A stretch of DNA of 47,686 nt. Origin: Cruorifilaria tuberocauda. Taxonomy: Eukaryota > Nematoda > Chromadorea > Rhabditida > Onchocercidae. The notes under the pieces were generated by a model. That model made no database searches and was not told the origin of the DNA. It saw only the letters and a program-made list of their open reading frames with translations. The DNA lies in NCBI GenBank assembly GCA_013365365.1, contig JABVXU010000421.1:1-47686 (forward strand). The letters run 5' to 3'. Position numbers and translations under genes: made by a program. Of this stretch, positions 1 to 11,743 are shown piece by piece (positions within the stretch are counted from its first letter, which is position 1; each line of letters starts with the position of its first letter).

Positions 1-1128
1 GTTCTAACAAAGATTTAATTACCCAGTTTGAGGTACACTCAAAGTATCAGCTATCACAGAAGCTATCAGTTTGCTTACGTAAAAATAGAGTCAAAGAAAG
101 ATTGTCACGATTAAAGAAGATCGTCCAAAATAACAAGAAAGAACACTCTTAGCATTGTCACGGTCAAGGAAGAACGCTGACCTAGACATTAACTTTGCTA
201 TGGTTAATTAAATGTGGAATCATTTACAGTTTTCCTGTTTTACGTTAACGAATTCAAAAATATTTCCGATATTTCTAATAAATCTATTTTTTATTTAACA
301 GTAAATTCATATAATCACAAAGAAATCAATAAAATAATAGTAATTTTATTGATTGACTTATTGAAAAATTCATAGCCGAAATTGAAAAAAGACAATAAAA
401 TAAAAAATATCAACTCGAAATATTTTAATTTTTTTTGATATAAAGCATTCATTTATGAATAATATGAACTGTTGATATGAGTGATCAATGATCAGTGATA
501 TCAGTGATATTAGTGATCAGTGATTTATGCTAAAATACATTTCAATGCTACAAAATTTATAATTTTGCTGCACGGAAAAGCAGAAAGTGAAAACAAAAGC
601 AAACAAATAGCTCGTAAGAAATAATAAATTCAATGAAAAAATAAATTTTCACAATTTTTGCAATAGATAAGTAAATAAATGAAAATTTGTATAATCCAAA
701 TAATTAATTTAAGATAAAGAATATACATAATCCCAATAATTCATATAAGATTGAGGGATAAATCATTTCTAAGGTAAAATAAAGATTAACTTTGATATAT
801 TAATCAGAAATGACGTACGTTTGAAAAGCATTTGAGAATTCAACATTCAAAATAAGTTTAATGAAATTATTTATAATGATAGATAAACATAGAAATAAAG
901 CAGAATGTTACAGATTCAAAAATTGTAAAGCAAAAATATATGATATAAATTGTTAACATAATGATAGAGATTTTGTGATAAAAAATTATCAAGAATTATT
1001 TTTAGGTCAGCTATACATAATTTTTTGCATGAAATTATATTTAATATTCGGAAATTTATATGCTAAAAGAAGAATTTAATAAGAAATTGAAAGAAACGAA
1101 AAACCGAATAAACTGAATTCATTTTAAA
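1..1128. other. gene-free flank downstream of the small heat-shock gene
   Basis: No coding exon is visible on either strand. The first 200 bases are less AT-rich than the rest and hold an imperfect direct repeat of about 25 bp, with ATTGTCACG at 101 and again at 154. Around 478-526 a short run of AGTGATNNN units forms a degenerate 9-bp repeat. The remainder is AT-rich sequence with stops in all frames. The 3' UTR of the minus-strand gene ending at 1129 must run into this segment, but I see no clear poly(A) signal close to the stop. Confidence 0.6.
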
Positions 1129-2524
1129 TTAGCAAAAAATATTCAAATATTCTCGTTTCACTGCTGATTTGTCGATAGGTTTCTGTATTTCATCAAAATT
1201 CACCTTGTCTTTTTCAATTTTTTGAATTTCCGGAATTTCCTCAGTCACTTTAGATATTTTCTCAAATGTGGGATATTTTAGCTGTGAGATATTTTTCGGT
1301 TTTGGTGGTACTGGTGGACTGATATTTGCTTTCTTTGTTGCATTCTTGGTAGTTGCAAATGTTGGAGCTTTCGTTGCATTTTTATCAGTTTGATCCGGAA
1401 CGTTATCTACTTCCTGAACTGGTATTCGTCTAATAGGCTGTTTGTTACCGTTTTTAAACGCTTGAACAATTAGCAAACCGGATGGGATCAAATAAGCAGC
1501 TAAAGAACTATCATAAGCATCAATGGGAATATCAAATTTTCGTTTAAAATTACGCTCCACCGATCCATGGCGATCATTTCGTTCTTTCTGATGTCCTTCG
1601 ATTAAAAGTTCACGTCCTTCTTCATCATAACTTACTAGTAATTCTCCGGCAAGAAAACCGGATAAATCAATTTCAATACTGAATTTCTCATCATTATCGA
1701 TTATTTTCTGGAAAAAAAATTTATGCGAAAAGTTCTGTTTTATTAGTTTTAAATTAAAGTAATTTTTTTGCTTCAAATTATTCATATTTTCTTCCTTCAA
1801 GTTAATCATTGAAAATGGAAATAAAAAGTTATGAATTTATTAATTTCCCTCTCCACGACCACTATCCATCCTAATCATGGATTTGCACATGCAATGATTG
1901 CTTTTTACTGATAAGATTTAGATGAAAAAAAAATCGAATATCATTAAGAAATAAATGATCAACATAATGATAACAATTCAGTGATTATTCTTAACGCATT
2001 ATCTCCATGATTGTTTTGCAGTTGAATAATTAAATGTGAATAATTTTTAAGATATATATGAATCAGTTTACCTCATTAATTAAATTTCTATGACATGTAT
2101 TTGTTGCCGATGGTTCTTCACTCCAAACAATATCATGCATTGGATAATTAAAATATTGCATAGTTTCATCAAAAAAATGAGTAAAAAATCGTCCAGCAGG
2201 TGTCATCGAGAAAGGTAAATCGTTATGTAAGGTACCATAACCTGATGTGTTATGATCAGTATTGTGAGATTGTGATCGTGATGTCGATTTTGGTGTCGAT
2301 CGATGAGATCGTGGAGGTGGTCGTGGTGATGGTGATCGTTTATTGGATGATGATTTTTTCTGGGTATGATTAATTGTAGCAGAGACATTTGGTGTTGATG
2401 TTGATGTTGATAATGATGTTCGTGGTGTTGAGAGTAACGGTGATATTGGTGAAAATGATACTGATGATGTTGAATTATCAGTAGAATTAGGAATTTTTGG
2501 ACAGGCAAAAGTTTGCCAAACCAT
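1129..2524 (-). CDS. small heat-shock protein (Hsp20/alpha-crystallin domain), two exons
   Basis: ATP-independent holdase chaperone that binds unfolding proteins, by family. Exons on the minus strand: 2524-2072 and 1707-1129, joined in phase 0 by an intron with donor GAG|GTAAAC and acceptor TTTTCCAG, giving 343 aa. Residues 1-150 are low-complexity, rich in Ser, Thr and Pro (about 13-95), then aromatic (RFFTHFF near the end of exon 1). The alpha-crystallin domain starts at about residue 158 (KFSIEIDLSGF) and includes FKRKFDIPIDAYD and the hallmark G-x-L turn (IPSGLLIVQAF). RRIPVQE just after it fits the I-x-V/I C-terminal anchoring motif. The tail is Lys/Pro-rich. Unlike the compact 140-160 aa Hsp16 group, this is a long form, perhaps HSP-43-like; orthology is unproven. 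The start is the only ATG before the long exon and lies 16 nt after an acceptor-like site. Confidence 0.92.
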
Positions 2525-2540
2525 TATTATCTTTGAAACA

Positions 2541-2548
2541 CTGAAAAT
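2541..2548 (-). promoter_or_regulatory. probable trans-splice or 5' UTR intron acceptor of the sHSP gene
   Basis: On the minus strand the sequence reads ATTTTCAG and ends 16 nt upstream of the sHSP start codon at 2524. This is the nematode acceptor consensus. No upstream coding exon is visible, so it fits a spliced-leader acceptor, although a 5' UTR intron is equally possible. Confidence 0.5.
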
Positions 2549-5500
2549 TAATTGTAAATTATATAAATCATATTTAAAATTGAATTAAATATGTAATCAA
2601 ACAATTACAAAAATATTATCAACAAATATTTGATTTGTTTGATAAGTGACAAATATTTTGATAAGATAACAAAGTTAAAAGGTGTGAATATGAAATCATA
2701 AATTGCACTGAAAAATTCTAAACTTTATGAGAAAAAAAAATGAATTAAACGTTATTTTTTGCCAACAATTCTGTTTGTATTCGAGAACATTCGAAATTTA
2801 AATATTAATTCTAAATGAGTAATCTAAAATTAAGAAGTTTGAATTGTTCAACCGTTTTACCTTTCCGATTTTGCGGCTATTTGAAATTAAATTATCGATT
2901 AATGATAAATGATGTATATACCAAAAACGAAATATCAATTCTCAGCTTGTGTTTATTCATTCATAAAAATACAAGTTTTAACTTTAATTGCTATCTTTTT
3001 AAATGTCCTTAATTTTCCATCAGTAATTAAACCTTTTATGCATAAATGATTATATATATATTATTAGAATTAAAAGAGTTATATATGAAAAATTACAAAT
3101 TATATATATTATTATATTCGAATTATAAATATTATTGAAATAGAAGATTTTATCCTATTAGAAAAAAGGAGAAAAAACAATGATATGCTGATAAGACATG
3201 ATAAGAATGATAAAGAAGCAAATAAGCAAATGAGGTTAAATTGATTTGAAAAAAATGAGCAGGATGAAATAATTGACAAAGTCAAAAATCGCAAATTCAC
3301 GTATGAAAGAGGAAGCGATTAGCTGTTCCATGATGATAAGAATATTCGATCGATCATTAATGATTGATTCGTGGGAGAAATCAAATAACAATTAGAAATT
3401 GAGCTTAATCAAATCAACTATAATAGTAAATTCATGATCATAGTATGAAGTTTTGGATAAAATAATTTCTTTAATTTCTCGAAATATACTTCGAATACCA
3501 TGAAAAATAGAATCTATAATATACTCCAAATACGATCAATAAATCAATTATATCTATCATAAAATTCACGGCATGATTCATTGCTCAAAAAATGTCATTG
3601 TTTTTTCTAAATTTAATTAACCTAAATAATGACAAAATATTTCCATTACCAATAGAACTGACAGTATTTTGAAAAGAATTTAATGAACTGTTTGTTTTTT
3701 TGTTTCAGGAAAAATTTAATTTAAGATAAAATTTAACCTGTTGGAAAATTTTTGAAATTTAAAGCAAAAACTTTTGGAAGTTAATTAAAATAAAATTTAA
3801 AAAAAGACAAAAGAAAAGTTACTGTAACGAATAACAGGTAAATCAGAAAAAAGTAGAGATCATATGAATGTTTTATATTCATTCACTAATTAAAATATGA
3901 GATGATATGGTATGGTACGGTATGAAAGTTTGAAATTCAAAGAAAAAAAAAAGTTCCAGTTACAATAACACAAGTCAGTATTTATATAATTCTAACTGAA
4001 CAAAATTCTATAGAAAAAAAAATTTTTTTTTTCTTTTTTCTAATTGATTTTAAATTTAAAAATAAAATTCAATGAAAGGTTACATTGCCTGAATGTTTTT
4101 TTATTTTCTTTATAAATCAATTTTTGAAATGAAAGAAAATACAGCGAATGAGAGATGATAATATCATCCTTAACAATTAGCATCAAAAAATTTTCAGCAA
4201 ATGTTCTCTTGAAATTGCACATATTTTTTCTAAAATTTTACTTTTTCTCTTTTTTTCTCTTCCTCCCTCTTCCTAGAGAAAACAGAAGTCAAAATCAAAT
4301 TGTCTTGAAGAGTGATGTGAATTCATTCGCTTCACAAATTTAAAAACTGGAAGCATTATTAGCAAATTTTTAAATGAGATGAAGTATGAAAATTGCAATT
4401 GAATTACCATCATTTTATTAGGATTATTTTGTTTGAAAAGTTTTCTTTCTCGCAAATTTAACGAATTCCATTAAATAACTTTTTTTTTAGCTATAAAAAG
4501 AGCAGAAATTATTTAATCAACTGGAAAATTTTGGAAAAAAATTTTTATTTCAATTTTTGTAATTACAGTTTTTTTTCTGCTGATTATGAAAGTTCAAGAA
4601 TTTGACATTTTCTCCAAATTAAATTATCACAATCCAAATTCTAATAATGATAAGAGTGATAAGAGATGAAAGTATTAGATTGATGTTATTGCAATTATTC
4701 GCTAATAAAAAGCAGAAATTAAATTGAATTAAGAAATAAGTACTTCGAATTTGAAAAAGTCTAAGGCACGCTTATTTTGGAGCTTAGCAAACATTTGCAT
4801 GATTAAATTTAAATTATCTTGTAGCGCCTAAAGAATAATTTCTGTTTTTATGTTAGCAAATAACGCAATAACTACACGCACGTGTTATTCTTTTGTCAGA
4901 CGTATATTTTGACGTATCCTCCATTGTACTCATCTTTTTCTAACGCAAATTGCTCCTTTTTATTCTTTCAATTTAAATCTAAAAATTTAAAAATGATCAT
5001 AAATTAAATTTGAATTTTCAAAATGCTTTCAAATTTCTTCTGTTCAACGAAATCAAGTTATATTACACTAATTAATGAATGATATGTTAAACGAATATAC
5101 TTTCAAGCTTACAGTAATGTGACATATGTTTCACTTTTTCTATTCGAGTCTTTAAATAAATTTGTTCAAAAAAGTTTGTTCACTAATTGCTAAACTCATT
5201 ATATGCAATAATTATCGATTAAATGATTGCTAATTTAAATTCAAAATTCGAAAATCGAAATGCGCAATTAATGAAGTATTGTAATGAGATTTCAAATAAA
5301 ATAAACAAGCGAAATAATGCGTTTATAAGAAGAAATTTTGAAACGAAATAGAAATATATTTCTTTTTAGTAAAAATGAGAAGAAAAAGAAAGAAAATTCT
5401 AGTGTAACTTTAAATTTCGAATAAAAATAAAAGAGATAGAAAGAAGAAGAAAAAAAGGGATGAAATCGGAAGAAATATTTTAGAGCAAAAATAAATTTTA

Positions 5501-5954
5501 AAATAAAGCTGTAAAGAACAAATGCTACTTTATTGTTCTTTGCAAAAGCAATAATCAGTTAAACGTCGTTTGATAAGAATACAAGAATTATCATTTCTTA
5601 AACAATGCTCATCAAAGCACTTGATAAATAAATTATATACTTTATGAATTCTAATTAATGATAAATTTCATGATATCTGAAAATACGAATAAATTAATAT
5701 TGAAATATACAATTGTTAAATATAAGCTCTAAGCTTTTGGATAAGAAATATTTTGACAACCGTTAATTATAGTATTTGCAATTGACCTGGAAGAATTTCT
5801 TTCCTTTCTTCCCGCTCTTCTTATATTAATATTATGGTTTATACTTGATTATGAAATAACAAAAATATGATGAATTGGTAAGTTTATCAGTGATGCTAAT
5901 ATCAGAGATGGTAAATTCAAAGATGATGATAAGGAACTATTCAGAAAATTTGAA

Positions 5955-5963
5955 GAAAGAGGA

Positions 5964-5995
<32 letters not shown>

Positions 5996-6010
5996 AGAAT
6001 GAAAGAAAGT
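5955..6010. repeat. GA-rich microsatellite
   Basis: An almost pure run of GA dinucleotides of about 30 bp, flanked by GAAA units. It produces the Leu/Ser-rich minus-strand reading frame in this area, which is not a gene. Confidence 0.9.
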
Positions 6011-6569
6011 AAATGAATGTATGTGATACAATGAATAGAAAGAAGTTTTCAATGATAGCGAAAAAGCACTTTAGCTAAGCATTATGCTGCGAAGCTATCA
6101 CTGATATTTGATCAGGTGATAAAGGTGAATAATTGATGGAGGTTGCAAAAATTTTTATTAAACGGTTTTGCAAACTGTTCAAATTAAAAAGTAAACTTTA
6201 GCAATTAGAAAACTATAAAAACGATGAAAATATAAAGTATTACTCTTTTTTGTCCTATAATTATATTATGATCTATACTTAATAAAGTATTATCTAATTG
6301 AATTGGAAAGAAATGACTAAACATATATGAAACTTAATGTATGTAATTGTAATAAATATAAGAAAATAACAAAACTTACCTATCATTGTAATAAACTTAC
6401 CTATAATTAGCTAAAACTTACCTACGCATTTGTAATTTCAAATTATTTCTTTTTGTAAACTTTATCGAAAAATAGAAATTATCTTAAAATTACCCAAGTT
6501 TCTGTTGAAATTTATCTTATCAAAATTACTAATTCGAATATTTTCAGTTAAATAATTACTAGTTATATT

Positions 6570-7270
6570 TATGGAAAATCTAACTTTTTAACTTATAATT
6601 ATAACCTGCATGACTAATTGCCTAATAAGATAAGATTATATTAGAACTAATAAGATTATATTTAATTCGATCATCAAATTAGTACTCAGTTTAGTCTTTG
6701 ATTTTTTTAGCCTTTTTATATTATCATATAGATTATTAGATCATATATAAACAAATCAACTAATAACCTTATTATCTTGTAAACATCGTCATACATTTTC
6801 CTCTTTAGAACGTAATAATGCTTATCAAATATAAATATCTCATAAGCATCCCTATAGATTACCTCTTTAGAAAGTAATAATACTTATCAGATGTAAATAT
6901 CTTGTAAACAACCTTATCCTAAATCAAATGTAAACATCGTTATCCTAGTAAATCTCCACCTACAATATTAGTCTATAAAAGACCAAGATGGCAAATCGAA
7001 AAGGTCTTTAAAAGTCTTCGACAGAAAGTTTTCAACAAAGTTTCCAGAGTCAACCTAGTCATCTAATTTACTATTAACTGATTACTGTAAATCTCCTTCC
7101 TATCAACAAAAACTACAAATTTCAAATCTTCAACAAAACAAGGATCTGTTCTACCAAATCAAGGAGTAGCCTCGCAAATTAAATAAAACTCAAAAATTCC
7201 CAAATCAACTTTCACGACAAATGTTTTGAAAGACGAATTCAATAATGAGCACTGAACAATATTGGAATAT
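6570..7270 (+). repeat. possible solo LTR-like or degenerate repeat segment
   Basis: This segment differs in texture from its surroundings: it is richer in C and CA-type words on the plus strand. It holds a TATAAAAG box at about 6974 followed some 205 bases later by an AATAAA-type signal near 7181, the order expected for a retroelement LTR (promoter, then polyadenylation site). A degenerate tandem pair about 62 bp apart (CCTCTTTAGAA at 6800 and 6862) lies inside. I could not establish terminal TG/CA ends or a target-site duplication, and no internal gag or pol is present. The call is therefore tentative. Confidence 0.25.
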
Positions 7271-7439
7271 CGATCCTCGTTTGATCATTAGATACGTGTC
7301 ACATACCTTTTCAACGTTTGAAACGATTGTCATAAAAATCAATTTTATTGACGACCGTATAAAAAGGCAAGACATTTTAATTTAAAAATCATTTTACAAA
7401 GGAGTTCGAGAAAAGTTTCTCGCGATAAAAGATATGTAA

Positions 7440-7725
7440 TTATCCTAATAGACACACAAATACACACAGACACACACACACACACATATATGTACACGTA
7501 AATATAAACTTAAAGATGTGTAATTTCCTAACACACTCACATACATACACGTAAGTATAAACTGAAAGATATGTAACTTCCTAACAGACACACACACACA
7601 GAGATACACGTAAGTATAAACTGAAAGATATGTAACTTCCTAACAGACACACACACACATAGACAGATATACTCACAGAAACACACAGACATACACGTAA
7701 GTATAAACGAAAAGATAAGTGCACA
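7440..7725. repeat. CA-rich minisatellite with variable-length units
   Basis: Four to five imperfect units each carry the core GTAAGTATAAACTGAAAGAT followed by a TAACTTCCTAACA block and a CA dinucleotide run. The core occurs at 7498 (diverged), 7551, 7610 and 7697, so spacings are 53, 59 and 87 bp. The variation comes from the length of the CA runs. Confidence 0.9.
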
Positions 7726-10700
7726 TCGAAAATGTTATCATTTTTTACAGATAGTCTGACTCATTGGAAAATTTGCACTTTCAGTTTGCATTAAAATAGA
7801 AATATGTAATTGTAGAAAAGACATAAATTGATCGAAGAGAAAAAGAGAAATAACAAAAAACAAAAAAGTAAACATACAAATAGTTGCAGCAAATATAAAC
7901 AAATATTAACTTTTAACTGTCAATTTTCAACATTTAAAAATTCATTGCGATAACTTTTAAAATTTTAATAATCTCTTCCTCTCTCTTGGGAAAAGAAAAA
8001 AAGAAATAATCACTGATAGGGCAATGTTATAATGAATGATAACATACGTTCACAACGTAACGTATGATTCGTACAGTTTACGCCTAATGAATGCTTAATG
8101 AATTAAAGAATGTAACAAGTGGTTTCGATAGATAGGATTCTAATTTACCTGTGGAAACTGTTATTAGGTTCATGTGTGAAAGGTATTATCAGGTGATACA
8201 GCATAATAATTTAAACCTTTTTAAGACAAAAAATGATTCGAGAGGTGATTCGAAGTAACGTTTATTATTTATACAATGATTTCGTTCGTTGTTTAATAGT
8301 TTTTTTCTAACAGTTATTTCAAGACTTATTCTAATTTACATCTTTGATCAAGTTTTCCGGAATACATGTTGACACAGGAATATTTCACTCTCTTTATCAG
8401 GAATAATACACGTAGTTGGAATTCACGAATTGCTTTATGATGAATTACTTCATCTATTACCTCCAATGCATATATTGAATGCTATCATTAATTAATAGTA
8501 ATTACTAATTCATTAGAACATTAATTTACTAAGTGTTCGAGAGAATTTATGAAATGATTTATATCTTATCACAAAATACTGTCACTTAACTCTTTCAATT
8601 TCACGAAAATGTAAAACAGTTTAGAATAACAATATTCTAATCAGTATTTGGAATCATTATAATTTATCATAATTCGAAATTTATCATGAGAAAATCATGA
8701 TAATTTCGTCGATTCTTACAAAATTTAGAATATTTGACAATTTGAATGCTAAAATATCATTTAATTATACTGTTCGTAAAATTCATTCACATAATACGAT
8801 TGCACTTTAATAATTACATTATCTTCTGCAATGATTATGCAAATTAACTGCGACATTTTAACTCACTGAATGCAATCTTTAGAAATTAATTAAAAGCATC
8901 GAAAAATTAACGCTGCAAATAATTTCAGTTTTTAGAATATTTTATTTACGTCAAATGAAACGTTATAAAAGTTACGTTATATTTAAATTGTAAAAACAGC
9001 AATCTAAAAAGGATAACTTTTTTTTGCGTTAAAAATTGCGATACATTTCTTTTTTGACAAAATTTCATTTCTTTATTTTGAAATATCAATCAATCAAAAT
9101 GGTTTACACTTTTTCCAGAGCTTAACTGATGAATGTGATAAGTTGCTAATGATGAAAATTAACTGAGGACTTTTTATTGGAATATGTTTTTAAGTGTTTG
9201 AGCAAATTTTCCTTGATATTATGACGTTTTCAGTTTATGACGCCATTCCAAAGGTTGTAATATACATATTTCCGGAAATGCATGACCTCTGATCAAACAA
9301 ATCCTGACAATCCTCTTTCACGTAAACGCTTTCTCTTCTAATTATCATAACGGAATGATAGGCTTATGCAAATTTTATGACATATTTATATTTTATCTAA
9401 TATCAGATTAAATTTATTCTACAGTTTTGCATTATTTATGAAAGTGATTTTTTTTTTAAATTATTTCTTTAGTCTTTGATCTATTAGAATGTTTGCTTGC
9501 GAACTTCGTGAAATATCCGAATTTTTTTGCTTTAGTGAATTCATTCAAAAGTAAGCTAACATAAATTAAATTGCTTAAACGGAAGTTACGATTGAAGGCT
9601 AGAAATGATTAATTCTTCATTCTTTCAAGTAATAAAGTTTAGAAAAAGCAATAAATTAGACTCAATGAAAAGCGCAAATATCCAACAGTCAATCAGTAAT
9701 ATCATTTCAAAAATTCGAATGTAGAGATGACATTTTTGAAATTTCACTTTAGAAAAAATGCTCGGAGAGATATTTTCATTAGCATGACATTAAACAATGA
9801 GTAATTCCATAGCATTTAGTGCTTGTTTACTTGTTCAACTAACATTTACAATAAAATGTTTTGTTTCAAATTATCACTTTCACTTCACATTTCGTTTCCA
9901 TCATTACTAAATGATCGACTGTATACATTTCTAAGCTTTCTTCCTCTTCTCTGCTCTTTTCTATGTTTCATAAAAATTGATGAAATATTCCATTGATGAA
10001 ATAAATCTCGTTATCAACATCGGACTGTATACTATTAAGATTCAGTAAATCTTATCAATTAAACCGTTTTTAACTTAGCTCTACAAAAATTATGCAAATG
10101 ATTTCCTGAAAATGTTGAATAAAACTGAAAATCTGCAGAAAATTTCATCCAAAACATATCACACTTAAAGTGTAAGTTAGAATTAGAAAGTTTACAGAGT
10201 TTTTTGTACGCATTAAAATTATTTGTTAGTCTTGATTTTTGTAATCTTTCTTACTTAATATTACTTTGGAAATTACTATAATTATTTATGTTTATTTAAT
10301 TCAACTGATTTGTTGGTTTTTAAATTAACTCGAAATGATATCTTCATTGTCTTAGGCAATTTCCATGATTGTTTTTGCAAAAGAAATAACAATGATTACT
10401 TTCAAAATGTTATACAGTATAAATTTATACGTGTAATTTATACGTGTTTTTATTTATACGTTATTTGTTTATAAATTTTTATCTTACATATTTATACTTA
10501 TATATTTGTACGTGTAATATCTCAAATAATTCCTGCTTTCTAAATCAATAAGATCTGAATTATTCCAAATAAGAAAGAATGTAACCTAAAATTATTTTTT
10601 AACTGAAAATATTAAAATTTTCGATTTCAATTTTTTACATAATTAATAATCAGGTCTAATATATATCAAGCATATTTTATGTACTTTTAAATTAAATCTT

Positions 10701-10949
10701 AATTTAGATCTTCTAATTACAATATTCTACTTTCCATATTCATTTATGTGCAATCCTACGATTAGTGATTCTTTGATCAGATCTGATTAATAATTTTTGT
10801 CTAAAAATCAATAAATTTTTGAGATCAACCATTGTTAGCATTTCATTATTAGCATATGTGCAAACTAAGAATTTCAATCAATCGATTCGAAATTTTTTTC
10901 CTTCTTTAGTTTGCATTCATTTGATTGCTATCACTTTATCATATTTTTT

Positions 10950-10988
10950 TCTCTCTCTCTCTCTCTCTGTTTCAGTTTCCCTCTCTTG
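10950..10988. repeat. CT microsatellite ending in a TTTCAG acceptor-like motif
   Basis: A run of about nine CT dinucleotides, followed by GTTTCAG and more pyrimidines. It resembles a nematode splice acceptor, but no exon follows on the plus strand. Confidence 0.8.
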
Positions 10989-11719
10989 ATATTTCTCTAG
11001 TTTTAATTTAATTGAATTTATCGGAAATAGTTTTTTTTTCACTTTAAAATATTATTCATTTAAAATAATAAGTAAGATAGTTGAAATATTAAATAATTTT
11101 GTTCGATTCATGATTAAATTAATCATTACTAAGAAGTTTGAATAATCAATTCCATAAATCAAACCAATTATTACTTATACTTTATAATAATAACAACTGT
11201 AAATGTTATCATTGCCTTCATCATTCCTATGATAATAAAGAAATTAGTTTGTGAAAAGCGAGAAATGGAAAATTTCACGGAATATTCAGAAGAAGAATTG
11301 AGAAAGAAACGAAAAAAAAACTTTGAGGAATAAAAATAAATTAAAAAAAAATGAAAAAAGTACTTTGTAAATAACAGAAGTTATACAAATTAAATTGTAT
11401 TCCTTTAATATTATATTTCTATATTATAATATAAAATAAAATATTAAAATCAACGATACTATAACTATGATATACTATGATTATTATGATAGATATTTAA
11501 TGCTTAAATATCAAATTTTCAAAATTACATATTCCATTTTATCAAAAAGATAAAAAATAAAATCAGCCTAAATTGATGAAATATTTAAATTGGAAATTAT
11601 TTCAAACAAATATCTTTTTACAGTATTTATAGTTCGTAATTTTAGTAACATTAACTAATTAAATGTTAGATTCTAAAATTTGAAAATTAAAATTTCCATT
11701 TCTAATTTGTTTTTTTTTT

Positions 11720-11728
11720 CTATTACAG
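11720..11728 (+). promoter_or_regulatory. probable trans-splice acceptor of the SLC22-like gene
   Basis: A long T run leads into CTATTACAG, ending 15 nt before the ATG at 11744. The intervening 15 nt contain an in-frame TAA directly before the ATG. The site therefore defines the 5' end of a coding exon and fits spliced-leader addition, or a 5' UTR intron. Confidence 0.55.
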
Positions 11729-11743
11729 GAATTAAATATTTAA

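Larger units (their letters stand above)
2549..11710. other. long gene-poor interval between the sHSP and transporter genes
   Basis: About 9 kb without an exon chain I can support. Short open frames here (for example near 2815, 4155 and 5849) are isolated, low-complexity, lack family resemblance and cannot be joined to anything. Contents that can be named are a GA tract near 5955-6010, a degenerate 62-bp duplication near 6800-6890, an LTR-like segment about 6570-7270, a CA-rich minisatellite 7440-7725 and a CT tract at 10950. Promoters of the two divergent flanking genes must lie at its ends. Confidence 0.55.

Noticed and set aside
2203..2508. His/Gln-rich minus-strand frame over sHSP exon 1
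   Set aside because: It is the out-of-frame shadow of the Ser/Thr-rich exon; the true frame splices in phase into the alpha-crystallin exon.
5849..6052. Leu/Ser-rich minus-strand frame
   Set aside because: Produced by the GA microsatellite read as TC repeats; no start context, no family.
10967..10974. CTGTTTCA, identical to the core of the C. elegans piRNA (Ruby) promoter motif
   Set aside because: It arises from a CT tract running into TTTCAG, stands alone, and piRNA genes of that type are reported only for other nematode clades.
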